This document shows positions 21,276-30,009 of a stretch of 64,000 bases of DNA, in pieces. Each line of letters opens with the position of its first letter. Within the stretch, counting starts at the first letter, position 1. The notes beneath the pieces are model-generated. The model did not search any database, was not told the DNA's origin, and saw only the letters and a program-made list of their open reading frames with translations. The position numbers were made by a program, and so were the translations under genes. Source of the DNA: QAND01 sp003150225 (GTDB lineage: Bacteria; Bacillota; Clostridia; Christensenellales; QAND01); assembly GCF_044357945.1 (NCBI RefSeq), contig NZ_CP076563.1, positions 310,001 to 374,000 of the forward strand, written 5' to 3'.

Positions 21276-22997
21276 ATGAGTATGATTTTATTGGGGAATG
21301 AGGCCGTTGCTCACGGGGCAAGGGACGCTGGCGCAAGGGTGGTTTCCTCCTATCCCGGTACGCCTAGTACCGAAATTACCGAAACCATAGCGGCGCTGGG
21401 AGGACTGTACGCCGAGTGGGCCGCCAACGAAAAGGTTGCCGCCGAGGTGGCCATGGGAGCCGCTGTGGCTGGGGCCCGCGCCATGTGCTGTATGAAGCAT
21501 GTGGGCCTCAATGTGGCCAGCGAGGTGCTGTTTACCGGCGCTTATTCCGGCATCAACGCCGGACTGGTGTTTGTAGTGGCGGATGATCCTGGCATGCACA
21601 GCAGCCAGAACGAGCAGGATACCCGGTTCTACGCCATGAGCGCCCATGTTCCCATTCTGGAGCCCTCTACGGCCCAGGAGGCCTACGATTACATCCGTCT
21701 GGCTTTTGAAATGAGCGAGGCCTGCGATTTGCCGGTGATTCTGCGGATGACCACCCGCATCGCCCATACCAGGGGAATCGTTGCTCCTCGGGAGGCGGAC
21801 CATCCGGAGCTTCGGCCCTATGAGAAACGGCCCGACAAGTATGTGATGATGCCGGGATTTGCGCGTCCCCGTAAGCACGCCATGATGGCTAACCTGGATA
21901 AGGCCCGGGCCTTTGCAAAGGAACGGGGGATCAATCGTGTGGAGCTGGGCAGCAAACAGGGATTTCTCTGTGCCGGCGGGGTTTACCAGTATGTAAAGGA
22001 GGCCATGCCGGGGGCCAGCGTCTATAAGGTCGGCATGCCATATCCGCTGCTAGAGGAGGAGATTAAGCCCTTTGCCAGCGGTGTGGAAACCCTCTATGTG
22101 GTAGAGGAGCTGGAGCCCGTTATGGAGCTGCAGTTAAACTCCTTTGGCCTCTTCCCCAAGGGAAAGGATACCTTTGGAAAGTTTGGAGAGTATACCGCAG
22201 AAACGGTTGCTTGCGCCGTAAAGGGCGTTCCCGTGCCGGAGGATACCGTCAGCGATTTGCCTGGACGGCCACCGGTGCTTTGCCCCGGCTGCCCCCATAG
22301 AGGCGCCTTTACCGCCATCAAGCGGCTGAAGCTCAACGCCTTTGGGGACATCGGCTGCTACACTCTTGGAGCGGCGGCCCCTCTGTCCGCTATGGATACC
22401 ACCATTTGTATGGGGGCCAGCATCGGCATGGCCCATGGCGCCGCTCTGGCCCAGGGGGAGGATATGGCCAGAAAGTCGGTGGCGGTCATCGGGGACTCCA
22501 CCTTCTTCCACAGCGGCTTGGACGGCCTGGCCAGCGCCTGCTATAACCAGTCCGATATCACCGTTCTGGTGCTGGACAACGGCACCACCGGCATGACGGG
22601 CCATCAGGATAACCCCAGCACCGGCATGACCCTAGCGAGGCAGAAGGTATCGCCCATCTCCATCGAAGAGACGGCCCGGGCCTTTGGAGTGAAGAACATC
22701 TATATCGCCGATCCTTTGAATCTGCCAGAGATGGAGCAGGCGCTCCGCGACGCCTTAGCGGCTCCCGGCGTAAGCTTGGTGGTGGCCCGCCATAAGTGCG
22801 TCCTCATCGATGGGGAGAAAAAGCCTGTTTATAAGGTAAATCCGGAGGTGTGCATCGGCTGCGGCGTCTGTTTACAGTCTGGATGCCCTGCTCTGCGGAA
22901 GCAGGACGGCAAGGTGTCCATCGAACCCACCATGTGCAAAGGGTGCAATCTTTGCGCACATCTGTGCCCCACGGGGGCCATCGAGGGAGGACGCTAG
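21276..22997 (+). CDS. iorA: Indolepyruvate ferredoxin oxidoreductase, alpha subunit
   Basis: IorA decarboxylates aryl 2-oxo acids (from Trp, Phe, Tyr) to aryl-CoA while reducing ferredoxin, using thiamine diphosphate. The 573-aa protein has the pyruvate-oxidoreductase-like N-terminal domain (LLGNEAVAHGARDAGARVVSSYPGTPS), a ThDP domain (LCPGCPHRG..., GDIGCYTLG, MGASIGMAHG, VIGDSTFFHSG) and a C-terminal ferredoxin domain with two [4Fe-4S] motifs (C-IG-C-GV-C...CP and C-KG-C-NL-C...CP). Starts GTG 21270, ATG 21276 and ATG 21282 are all in frame; GGGA at 21262-21265 suits ATG 21276 best. iorB follows after 1 bp. Confidence 0.95.
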   Translation: MSMILLGNEAVAHGARDAGARVVSSYPGTPSTEITETIAALGGLYAEWAANEKVAAEVAMGAAVAGARAMCCMKHVGLNVASEVLFTGAYSGINAGLVFVVADDPGMHSSQNEQDTRFYAMSAHVPILEPSTAQEAYDYIRLAFEMSEACDLPVILRMTTRIAHTRGIVAPREADHPELRPYEKRPDKYVMMPGFARPRKHAMMANLDKARAFAKERGINRVELGSKQGFLCAGGVYQYVKEAMPGASVYKVGMPYPLLEEEIKPFASGVETLYVVEELEPVMELQLNSFGLFPKGKDTFGKFGEYTAETVACAVKGVPVPEDTVSDLPGRPPVLCPGCPHRGAFTAIKRLKLNAFGDIGCYTLGAAAPLSAMDTTICMGASIGMAHGAALAQGEDMARKSVAVIGDSTFFHSGLDGLASACYNQSDITVLVLDNGTTGMTGHQDNPSTGMTLARQKVSPISIEETARAFGVKNIYIADPLNLPEMEQALRDALAAPGVSLVVARHKCVLIDGEKKPVYKVNPEVCIGCGVCLQSGCPALRKQDGKVSIEPTMCKGCNLCAHLCPTGAIEGGR

Positions 22998-22998
22998 G

Positions 22999-23571
22999 AT
23001 GAAGCTGGATGTATTGATTTCGGGCGTAGGAGGGCAGGGAATCCTCCTATGCGGTAAGATATTGGGGAATTATGCTACCCGCAAGGGATTGGACGTGAAG
23101 GTTTCCGAGGTGCATGGCATGGCCCAGCGAGGCGGCTGTGTGGTGACCCACGTGCGTATGTCACAGCGGGTATATTCCCCTTTGATCCACCGGGGGGAGG
23201 CGGATGCCATCCTGGCCTTTGAGCCCATGGAAGCCCTTCGGTACATGGATTTTATCCGGGAGGACGGCGTGGTGATCACCGCCGCCGACCGGGTGCTGCC
23301 CATCTCGGTGGCCATGGGCCAGGGGACGTATCCGGAGGACATCATGGAACGCGTCCATGCCCGGTGCAGCCGGGTGCTGACGGTGGACGGCGCCGCCCTT
23401 GCCAAGGAGGCCGGCAGCCTTATGACCCTGAACATCGTGCTGCTGGGAGCTTTTACCGCCATGCTGAACCTGGATCGGGAGGCGATGGAGGCCGCCGTGG
23501 CCGATAGTGTAAAGCCTCAGTTTGTGGAGATGAATCGGATTGCATTTGGCCTGGGTTACGGCCTTGTATAA
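22999..23571 (+). CDS. iorB: Indolepyruvate ferredoxin oxidoreductase, beta subunit
   Basis: A 190-aa gamma-domain subunit of the 2-oxoacid oxidoreductase family, partner of IorA. The N-terminal GVGGQGILLCGKILG motif and the SEVHGMAQRGGCVVTHVR segment (CoA and interface region) are typical. It begins 1 bp after the iorA stop with the RBS GGGAGG inside the end of iorA. The pair is complete. Confidence 0.95.
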   Translation: MKLDVLISGVGGQGILLCGKILGNYATRKGLDVKVSEVHGMAQRGGCVVTHVRMSQRVYSPLIHRGEADAILAFEPMEALRYMDFIREDGVVITAADRVLPISVAMGQGTYPEDIMERVHARCSRVLTVDGAALAKEAGSLMTLNIVLLGAFTAMLNLDREAMEAAVADSVKPQFVEMNRIAFGLGYGLV

Positions 23572-23594
23572 GCTTTTTTAGGGAGATGGAACGG

Positions 23595-24890
23595 ATGATT
23601 TGGGACCGAGAGCATGAATGTATGGAGCGGGGGGAGCTGGAAGCCCTTCAGTTGAGCCGTCTGCAGGAGATGGTAGAGCGCATTTACAACCACGTGCCTT
23701 TTTATAAGGAAAAGCTGGATGAGGCGGACATGTCGCCCGAGAAGATCACCTGCCTTTCCGATCTGCAGCGGCTGCCCTTTACCACCAAAACAGACCTTCG
23801 TGACCACTATCCCTTTGGGATGTTCTCCAGCCCTATGGAGGACATCGTGCGGATCCATGCCAGCAGCGGCACCACCGGAAAGCCTACCGTGGTGGGATAT
23901 ACCGAGGGGGATTTGGATATCTGGCGGGAGGTCATGGCCCGTACCCTGACCAGCGCCGGCATGGGAAAAAAGGATATCGTACAGGTGGCATTTGGCTATG
24001 GGCTGTTCACCGGGGGCCTAGGCGCCCACTACGGTGTGGAAAAGATCGGCGCTAGCGTGGTGCCCATGAGTACCGGCAATACCAAGCGTCAGCTGATGCT
24101 CATGGAGGATTTTGGCGTCACCGGCATCTGCTGCACTCCCTCCTATGCCCTGTTCCTGTCGGAAGCGATGGACGAGATAGGCGTGGATAAGAGCAAGCTG
24201 AAGCTGAAATACGGCGTGTTTGGCGCGGAGCCCTGGACCACGGAGATGCGGGATACCATTGAACGGAACCTAGGCATCCGCAGTACCGATATCTATGGAC
24301 TCAGCGAGATCATCGGACCCGGCGTATCCTTTGAATGCGAAGCCCGGTGCGGGATGCATGTCAATGAGGATCTGTTTATCCCGGAAATCATCGACCCCGT
24401 TACCATGGAGGTTCTGCCTGACGGGGAGCAGGGGGAGTTGGTCATCACCACCATTACAAAGAAGGGAATGCCCCTTTTGCGGTACCGGACCCGGGATATT
24501 ACCCGGCTGCACCGGGAACCCTGTTCCTGCGGACGTACCCTGGTTCGAATGGAGAAGGTGGTTGGCCGCAGCGACGATATGCTGATCATCCGCGGGGTCA
24601 ACGTATTCCCCAGCCAAATTGAGAGCGTGCTGATGAACCTGGGCATGGCGCCCCATTACCTCCTGGTGGTGGACCGGGTGGATAACCTCGATACCCTGGA
24701 GGTGCAGGTGGAGGTGGCTCGCGAGCTGGCCTCCGATACCATCCGGAACATCGAAGCCCTGCAGCGGAAGCTGGAGGGGGAGATTCGCTCCACATTGAAT
24801 ATCGGCGTGAAGGTACGGCTGGTGGAACCCCGGACCATCCAGCGCAGCGAAGGAAAGGCCGTCCGGGTCCTGGATAAGCGGAAGCAGTAG
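23595..24890 (+). CDS. paaK: Phenylacetate-CoA ligase family protein (second copy)
   Basis: A 431-aa paralogue of the ligase encoded at 19969, with the same motifs: HASSGTTGKPTVVGYT, IYGLSEIIGPG, RYRTRDITRLHREPCSCGRT and GRSDDMLIIRGVNVFPSQIESVL. It differs in many positions, for example a lysine after the Thr-rich loop as in most PaaK proteins. The two copies may handle different acids (such as phenylacetate and indoleacetate), which is inference. ATG 23595 has GGGAG (23581-23585) 9 nt upstream; ATG 23586 would touch the RBS. An ACT-domain gene follows after 14 bp. Confidence 0.92.
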   Translation: MIWDREHECMERGELEALQLSRLQEMVERIYNHVPFYKEKLDEADMSPEKITCLSDLQRLPFTTKTDLRDHYPFGMFSSPMEDIVRIHASSGTTGKPTVVGYTEGDLDIWREVMARTLTSAGMGKKDIVQVAFGYGLFTGGLGAHYGVEKIGASVVPMSTGNTKRQLMLMEDFGVTGICCTPSYALFLSEAMDEIGVDKSKLKLKYGVFGAEPWTTEMRDTIERNLGIRSTDIYGLSEIIGPGVSFECEARCGMHVNEDLFIPEIIDPVTMEVLPDGEQGELVITTITKKGMPLLRYRTRDITRLHREPCSCGRTLVRMEKVVGRSDDMLIIRGVNVFPSQIESVLMNLGMAPHYLLVVDRVDNLDTLEVQVEVARELASDTIRNIEALQRKLEGEIRSTLNIGVKVRLVEPRTIQRSEGKAVRVLDKRKQ

Positions 24891-24904
24891 AAGGAGGAGA
24901 CAGC

Positions 24905-25348
24905 ATGTTAAGACAGATATCGGTTTTTCTGGAAAACAAAAAGGGAAGGCTCGCCATCGCCACCAAGCTCCTCGGGGACAGGGGCATTGATCTCGTCGCC
25001 CTATCCATCGCGGATACCACCGATTTTGGCATCATGCGGTGCCTGGTGGATCGTCCGGACGAGGCCATTGCGGTGCTGTCCGAGAATGGCTTTACCGCCA
25101 GTACCACCGAGGTATTGGCCGTACAGGTGCCGGATGTACCCGGCGGCCTTGCCCATGTGCTGCAGATCATCGACGACGCGGGGATTAACGTGGAATACCT
25201 GTATTCCTTTGTTCGCACCCCTAACGACAACGCGTTGATCCTGTTCCGGGTAGACGATACCGAAAAATGCCAGAAGCTCTTCGCGGAAAATGGTATCGTT
25301 ACCCTTACCGACGAGCAGGTGTATGGCGGGGGCTGCAAGGCCCAATGA
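24905..25348 (+). CDS. Tandem ACT-domain protein
   Basis: A 147-aa protein made of two ACT domains (about 1-65 and 68-140), small folds that bind amino acids. Strands such as RQISVFLENKKGRLAIATKLLGDRGIDLVAL and VLAVQVPDVPGGLAHVLQIIDDAGINVEYLY are typical. Such proteins often lie directly beside paaK and ior genes, where they probably sense an aromatic amino acid. There is no catalytic or DNA-binding domain, so regulation would be through protein contact. AGGAGGAGA lies upstream; the stop overlaps the alr start (ATGA). Confidence 0.9.
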   Translation: MLRQISVFLENKKGRLAIATKLLGDRGIDLVALSIADTTDFGIMRCLVDRPDEAIAVLSENGFTASTTEVLAVQVPDVPGGLAHVLQIIDDAGINVEYLYSFVRTPNDNALILFRVDDTEKCQKLFAENGIVTLTDEQVYGGGCKAQ

Positions 25349-26469
25349 GATACCGTCCCACAGTGGCGGAAATCAACGGGTATGCCCTGGCCCATAATGT
25401 AAAGGAATTTGTCCGTTTGGCGGGGAACGCCAAGCTCATGGCGGTGGTGAAAGCCGACGCCTATGGGCATGGCGCTCCCATGTGCGCTCGGATTGCCCTT
25501 GCCAATGGAGCGGCAGCAGTGGCGGTAGCCACGGCGGAGGAGGCGCTGGAGCTTCGGAGAAACGCCGTTACCGGGGAGATCCTGGTGCTGGGGGCCGTCC
25601 TGGGCCGCGAGGCCATGGAGGCGCTCATCAAGGACGAGGTGGCTTTTCCCGTCTACTCCATGGATCAGCTGGAGGAGGCAGAGGGAGCGGCGGAACGAGT
25701 GGGAAAGCCCGCGCTTTTGCACATCAAGCTGGAGACGGGCTTCAATCGCATCGGGATGGATCTTGCGGATCTAGACGCTTTCTTATGCCGGGCGAAGGAG
25801 TGCTCCCATGTAGAGCTACAGGGTATGTTTACCCATTTTGCCACGGCGGATGAGGCGGACGACAGCTTTGTGGATCGGCAATACCGGCACATGCTGGAGG
25901 CGGAGGCCATATGCGGGGCTCAGGGCGTGCATCCCATGATCCATGTTTCCAACAGCGCCGCCATCACCCGGTATCCCGACTATCGGCGGGATATGGTTCG
26001 CTTGGGCATTTCTCTCTACGGCTGCCCGCCCTCCGATCTCTTGGCGGGCGCGGCGGATCTCTGGCCGGTCATGTCCCTGAAAAGCGCCATTGTGCGCCTG
26101 CGGGAAGCGGCTCCCGGGGAAGCGGTGGGATATGGCTGCACCTACCGCGTGAAGCGACCTACGCTGGTGGCCACCCTGCCTATCGGATATGCCGATGGAT
26201 ACCCGAGGCTGCTCTCCAACCGGGGACAGGTTCTGGTGGGCGGAAAGCGGTGCCCCGTCATTGGGCGGGTTTGTATGGATCAGATGATGGTGGACGTGTC
26301 CGGAATCACGGCTCACGTGGGGGATCCGGTGGTTCTTTTGGGAAAACAGGGATCGGAGCGCATCACCGCCGATGAACTGGCGGAGCTGTGCGGCACCATA
26401 TCCCATGAAATCTTGACGGGGATCAGCGGACGGGTCCCGAGGGAGTTTGTATTCGACTTTGAAAAATAG
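25345..26469 (+). CDS. alr: Alanine racemase
   Basis: A PLP enzyme interconverting L- and D-alanine for peptidoglycan. The 374-aa protein has Lys36 in AVVKADAYGHG for PLP binding, and the catalytic tyrosine of the second domain in VGYGCTYRVKR followed by ATLPIGYADGYPRLLSN. RVCMDQMMVDVSG and ISGRVPREFV are typical C-terminal elements. The start ATG 25345 overlaps the ACT gene stop by 4 nt. A longer frame starting at 25267 is rejected because it lies inside the ACT gene. Its place at the end of an aromatic-acid operon may be read-through. The 5-formyl-THF cyclo-ligase gene overlaps its end. Confidence 0.96.
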   Translation: MRYRPTVAEINGYALAHNVKEFVRLAGNAKLMAVVKADAYGHGAPMCARIALANGAAAVAVATAEEALELRRNAVTGEILVLGAVLGREAMEALIKDEVAFPVYSMDQLEEAEGAAERVGKPALLHIKLETGFNRIGMDLADLDAFLCRAKECSHVELQGMFTHFATADEADDSFVDRQYRHMLEAEAICGAQGVHPMIHVSNSAAITRYPDYRRDMVRLGISLYGCPPSDLLAGAADLWPVMSLKSAIVRLREAAPGEAVGYGCTYRVKRPTLVATLPIGYADGYPRLLSNRGQVLVGGKRCPVIGRVCMDQMMVDVSGITAHVGDPVVLLGKQGSERITADELAELCGTISHEILTGISGRVPREFVFDFEK

Positions 26470-27046
26470 ATTGCGGAAACGGTATAGGAAGTATCTGGAT
26501 TCTATGAGCCAAGAGGAGCGGCAGCGGGACAGCGCCCAGGCGGTAAGGCTGCTGGCCTCCATGGAATGGATCAAGAAGGCGGGCCGCGTTCTGCTTTATC
26601 ATTCGATTGGAACGGAACTGAATGTTCTGCCACTGGCGGATTTTCTTTGGGAGCGGGGGAAGGAGGTCTATTTGCCTAAGGTGGTGGGAAAACACCTCCT
26701 TTGTCTGCACTATACGGCCGATACCCGCTTGGCGACCGGCGCCTATGGCATCCTGGAGCCGGATCATCGGGACGCCTTAATTAGCGAGGATATCGACGCG
26801 GTTTTGGTGCCGGGGCTGGCCTTTACCAGAAGAGGACTGCGCCTGGGCCGGGGCGCCGGCTTTTTTGACCGTTTTCTGGCCAGCACCGAGGCCAAGCGAA
26901 TCGGGGTTTGCTTCAGCTGTCAGATTGCGCCGTGGCTGCCCATCGATGAGTGGGATATGAGGATGGATGCCGTGGTCTGCCCCGATGAAATAATCTATAC
27001 CGACCGTCAAGAACGGTCTTTTAATGATGACCCCCATATGGTATAA
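26459..27046 (+). CDS. 5-formyltetrahydrofolate cyclo-ligase
   Basis: Converts 5-formyl-THF to 5,10-methenyl-THF with ATP, rescuing a dead-end folate. The protein (about 195 aa) starts with the typical basic LKNRLRKRYRKYLDSMSQEER helix. It contains YHSIGTELNV, VYLPKVVG and the ATP-binding GRGAGFFDRFL motif near the C-terminus. No ATG is available. TTG 26459 suits the family length; TTG 26447 is an alternative directly after GGGAG. It overlaps alr by 11 nt. Confidence 0.9.
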   Translation: MKNRLRKRYRKYLDSMSQEERQRDSAQAVRLLASMEWIKKAGRVLLYHSIGTELNVLPLADFLWERGKEVYLPKVVGKHLLCLHYTADTRLATGAYGILEPDHRDALISEDIDAVLVPGLAFTRRGLRLGRGAGFFDRFLASTEAKRIGVCFSCQIAPWLPIDEWDMRMDAVVCPDEIIYTDRQERSFNDDPHMV

Positions 27047-27067
27047 TCCAAATATTAGGAGTGGATG

Positions 27068-27616
27068 ATGCGTATTACCGGAGGTACCTACCGATCCCGT
27101 CAAATCCAGGCGCCCAAGGGCAACGAGACCCGTCCTACCTCGTCGGTGGTACGGGAGGCTGTGTGCAATCGTTTGGGGCAGCGGATTCCCGGGGCCATGG
27201 TACTGGACCTTTTTTGTGGAAGCGGAATCCTATCCTTAGAGGCCGTCAGCCGCGGCGCTCAGGGAGCCATTTTGGTGGATGTAAACCGGGAGGCCGCAGC
27301 GGTTGCCCGGCGCAATGTACAAGCCTTGGGTTTGGGCGATGTTTGCCGGGTGTATCAATCGGATTATCTCCGTGCGTTGTCCCTTTTTAAGCGGGATGGC
27401 CTTGGGTTTGATCTTGGCTTTTTTGATCCGCCCTACCGGAGCGGTTTTTATCAACGAGCGCTGGACCTTTCCTTTGACGGTGTGTTCAAAGAGGACGCCG
27501 TATGTGTCTGTGAGTTTGGCACCAAGGACGGTTTCCCCTATACGGGAAATGGCTGGGAGGTTACCGATATTCGCCGATATGGCAGCCGGTCCGTGGCGTT
27601 TATAAGGAGCAAATAG
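27068..27616 (+). CDS. rsmD: 16S rRNA (guanine966-N2)-methyltransferase
   Basis: Methylates G966 of 16S rRNA. The 182-aa Rossmann methyltransferase has MRITGGTYRSRQI at its start, the SAM motif LDLFCGSGILSLEAVSRG and the catalytic FFDPPY (N/D-PPY). ATG 27068 has AGGAG at 5 nt spacing; ATG 27065 is too close. The order rsmD-coaD-coiled-coil gene is widely conserved in Clostridia. coaD starts at the base after its stop. Confidence 0.95.
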   Translation: MRITGGTYRSRQIQAPKGNETRPTSSVVREAVCNRLGQRIPGAMVLDLFCGSGILSLEAVSRGAQGAILVDVNREAAAVARRNVQALGLGDVCRVYQSDYLRALSLFKRDGLGFDLGFFDPPYRSGFYQRALDLSFDGVFKEDAVCVCEFGTKDGFPYTGNGWEVTDIRRYGSRSVAFIRSK

Positions 27617-28111
27617 ATGAAGATTGCGATCTATCCCGGGAGCTTTGATCCCGTAACCAGCGGCCATATGGATGTTATTTCGCGGTCTTCCCGCATTTTT
27701 GACCGCCTGATTGTAGCGGTACTGGAGAACAAACGCAAAACCCCTTCCTTTACGGTGGAAGAGCGGATGGAGATGATCCGCAAAGCGACCCTAACATTGG
27801 ACAACGTAGAGGTTGGAACCTTTTCCGGATTAACGGTGGAGTATGCCCGCATGATGGGCGCTACTGCTATCGTCCGGGGCCTCCGTGCCATCTCGGACTT
27901 CGAGTCGGAGCTGGCTATGGCGGCTATGAACAAGCGCATGGCCCCCGAGCTGGACACGGTGATCCTATTTACCAGCTCGGAGTGGAGCTTCATTTCCAGC
28001 AGTTTAATCAAGGAGATGTGCTCCTTTGGCGGTGATATTCATGGGCTGGTGCCCGATTGTATCGCAAAAGAAGTTCAGAATAAACTGCAAGGGTGTGGAG
28101 GTATCAAATGA
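27617..28111 (+). CDS. coaD: Phosphopantetheine adenylyltransferase
   Basis: Adenylates 4'-phosphopantetheine to dephospho-CoA, the penultimate CoA step. The 164-aa nucleotidyltransferase has the YPGSFDPVTSGHMDVI motif (the T/S-x-G-H nucleotide site), the NKRKTPSFTVEERMEMI loop, RGLRAISDFESELAMA and FISSSLIKEM near the C-terminus. It directly follows rsmD (GGAG 8 nt before the ATG), and its stop overlaps the next start. Confidence 0.97.
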   Translation: MKIAIYPGSFDPVTSGHMDVISRSSRIFDRLIVAVLENKRKTPSFTVEERMEMIRKATLTLDNVEVGTFSGLTVEYARMMGATAIVRGLRAISDFESELAMAAMNKRMAPELDTVILFTSSEWSFISSSLIKEMCSFGGDIHGLVPDCIAKEVQNKLQGCGGIK

Positions 28112-28677
28112 ATATCTTTGAACTGATGGATCTTTTGGAAGATGAACTGGAAAACAGCCCGAACATTCCGCTATCCAGCAAAAAGCGGGTGGATGTGGAA
28201 CGGTTTTACAGCATCCTGGATGAGATGCGGGAAGAGCTTCCAGAAGAGATCCGTAAATCCGAACTCCTTTTGCGGGAAAAACAGTTTATTCTGGATGACG
28301 CCAGGGTCCAGGCGGACGCTACCGTTCGGGAGGCGGAGCGCCGGGCCAAGCAGATGGTAGAGGAAAACGAGATCACCCAGATGGCTCAGCGCAACGCAGA
28401 AGAGATCATCGCGGCGGCCCAGCGCAACAGCAAGGAGATCCGTCTCAGCGCTCGGTCCTATGCCGACGACGTGCTCTCCGATCTGGAGTCCTATGTGAAG
28501 GAATACTATGATCTGATCCGCAAGAACCGGGATTCGCTTTCGGTGAAGGCTCGGGATAACGCCCAGAGGGAGCCCATCCGGGAGACGCGGGAGGTTAAGG
28601 AGCCGGAACGTCAGGAGCAGCGCCGGCGGGGCCGGGATCGTGATCGGGATCAGGAGCCCGATTGGGATTATGAATAA
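28108..28677 (+). CDS. Clostridial coiled-coil protein downstream of coaD
   Basis: A 189-aa, highly charged and mostly helical protein (residues about 45-150 form a long coiled coil: REAERRAKQMVEENEITQMAQRNAEEIIAAAQRNSKEIRLSARSYADDVL). It ends in an Arg/Glu/Asp-rich low-complexity tail. Similar proteins follow coaD in many Clostridia and are often annotated loosely as ATPase or DivIVA-like; no enzymatic motif is visible. The ATG at 28108 overlaps the coaD stop; GGAGG lies upstream. The function is unknown. Confidence 0.8.
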   Translation: MNIFELMDLLEDELENSPNIPLSSKKRVDVERFYSILDEMREELPEEIRKSELLLREKQFILDDARVQADATVREAERRAKQMVEENEITQMAQRNAEEIIAAAQRNSKEIRLSARSYADDVLSDLESYVKEYYDLIRKNRDSLSVKARDNAQREPIRETREVKEPERQEQRRRGRDRDRDQEPDWDYE

Positions 28678-28712
28678 GGCCGGTTTAGGGCAGTTAGCTA
28701 GGTTTAAAAAAC

Positions 28713-28744
28713 AAAAGCACCGTTATTGAAACGGTGCTTTTTTT
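28713..28744. terminator. Bidirectional terminator between the coaD operon and ylbJ
   Basis: An 11-12-bp stem (28714-28724 with 28730-28740) is flanked by A-rich and T-rich tracts on both sides. It can serve both the plus-strand operon and ylbJ on the minus strand. Confidence 0.92.
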
Positions 28745-28805
28745 GTGGAAAGTCCCTGCAGTTTTCCATCACTATGTTTTTGTGGGAGGAGGCGAAAAAT
28801 GGCCT

Positions 28806-29960
28806 CTATTGTTTTCCCTTTGTGGGCTTTTTTCGTTGATTGCGCATGTTATAAAGGGACATGGCTGCTCCGATGAAAGAAAGAAACACCACGCCGGCGA
28901 TCAAGAGGGTGGCGTTGGCGCCCATCACCTGTTGAAAGGATAGGATGGGAGCCGTGGTTTCCACATCCAGGGGAACGAGGGAAAGAAGGATGCTGGCAAA
29001 TAGCACGGATAGTATTCCGCCCGACAGCTTTGCTAGAAGAAAAGTGGAAAGGCGGACGCCGGTTTTCCGCAGATAAAAAAGGCTCTGCCCAGCGACGCTT
29101 AGCCCTCCGAAAGTGATGATAAAGGTGCAGGCCAGCACTTTGGAGGAAAGGGGCGCAAGGGCGGAAGCAGCGTCTACGCAGCCGCCCGTCATTTCGATGG
29201 CGCCACTGAGGATAGCGGGCGCCAGATTGGGGGAGATCCCCAGGAGCCGGAAGGCAGGCGCAAGAACATTTCCCAGGGTTGAAAGAATCCCAAAGGAGTT
29301 GATGATGGAGATCAGCGCCGAGAAAAAGATGAGATAGGATCCCACCGACCAGAGGGCTACCGCAGAAGAGGCGATGGAATCCATCACGATCCCTGTAAGA
29401 GAGGGATGCTCCTGTTTTTTTTGCTTGGGTGGCTCCCGCCGGGAGGGCTGGGGGCTTAAAGTGAGGAAAGGGCGGTAGAAGATGCCTATGGTGATCATGG
29501 CGAGGTAATGGGCACAGGCAATGATGAGTCCCGCGCTTGGGGAGAGCAGCATGCCGGCGGCTACAGCTCCCACCATAAAGCTGGGGCCACAGCAGGAGGA
29601 AAGGATGGCGGTTCCCACCGCCTGCGGCCGGGTAAGGCGTCCCGCCTCATAGAGCTCCGCGGTGAGCCGTGCGCCCATGGGATATCCTGAGATAGCGGCC
29701 ATAAAGAAGGCGAAGGCGCTTTCGCCGGGGAGCCCAAACAGGGGTTTCATGAGAAAGGATAGGTATTTGGTGATTCTTGAGGCCATTCCACTCTTTACAA
29801 GGATGGAGGTTCCAACATAAAATGGCAAAAGAGCGGGGAGAACGTTTTGTAAAAATGCGTTCAGTCCGCTGCGAGCTCCGACAAGGGCCCGTCCGGGGAA
29901 TGCCGCCAGAAGGACCAGAAAGGCTATGCACAGGAAATAAAAGGCTTTTCGCTTGGTCAT
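28806..29960 (-). CDS. ylbJ: Sporulation integral membrane protein YlbJ
   Basis: A 384-aa polytopic membrane protein with nucleoside-transporter-like gate domains, needed for normal spore formation in Bacillus subtilis. Hydrophobic segments run through the whole length. ISGYPMGARLTAELYEAG, SSCCGPSFMVGAVAAGML and LSGAIEMTGGCVDAAS are typical YlbJ segments. The ATG at 29960 has GAGGGGG at 6 nt spacing; an in-frame GTG at 29975 is less likely. It points to an endospore-forming host. The gene is divergent from the patatin-like gene, with a 10-bp palindrome (29972-29981) between them. Confidence 0.92.
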   Translation of the reverse strand: MTKRKAFYFLCIAFLVLLAAFPGRALVGARSGLNAFLQNVLPALLPFYVGTSILVKSGMASRITKYLSFLMKPLFGLPGESAFAFFMAAISGYPMGARLTAELYEAGRLTRPQAVGTAILSSCCGPSFMVGAVAAGMLLSPSAGLIIACAHYLAMITIGIFYRPFLTLSPQPSRREPPKQKKQEHPSLTGIVMDSIASSAVALWSVGSYLIFFSALISIINSFGILSTLGNVLAPAFRLLGISPNLAPAILSGAIEMTGGCVDAASALAPLSSKVLACTFIITFGGLSVAGQSLFYLRKTGVRLSTFLLAKLSGGILSVLFASILLSLVPLDVETTAPILSFQQVMGANATLLIAGVVFLSFIGAAMSLYNMRNQRKKPTKGKQ

Positions 29961-30009
29961 GGCAATCCCCCTCACATGTGATCATATTTATTCTGTGGAG
30001 TTGATTGAT

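Noticed and set aside
19885..21336. Minus-strand 483-codon frame opposite paaK
   Set aside because: It is a long antisense frame caused by GC-rich codon composition; the plus strand encodes an unmistakable ligase.
25267..25344. Upstream extension of alanine racemase
   Set aside because: It lies wholly within the ACT-domain gene in another frame. ATG 25345 overlaps that gene's stop as a normal coupled start.
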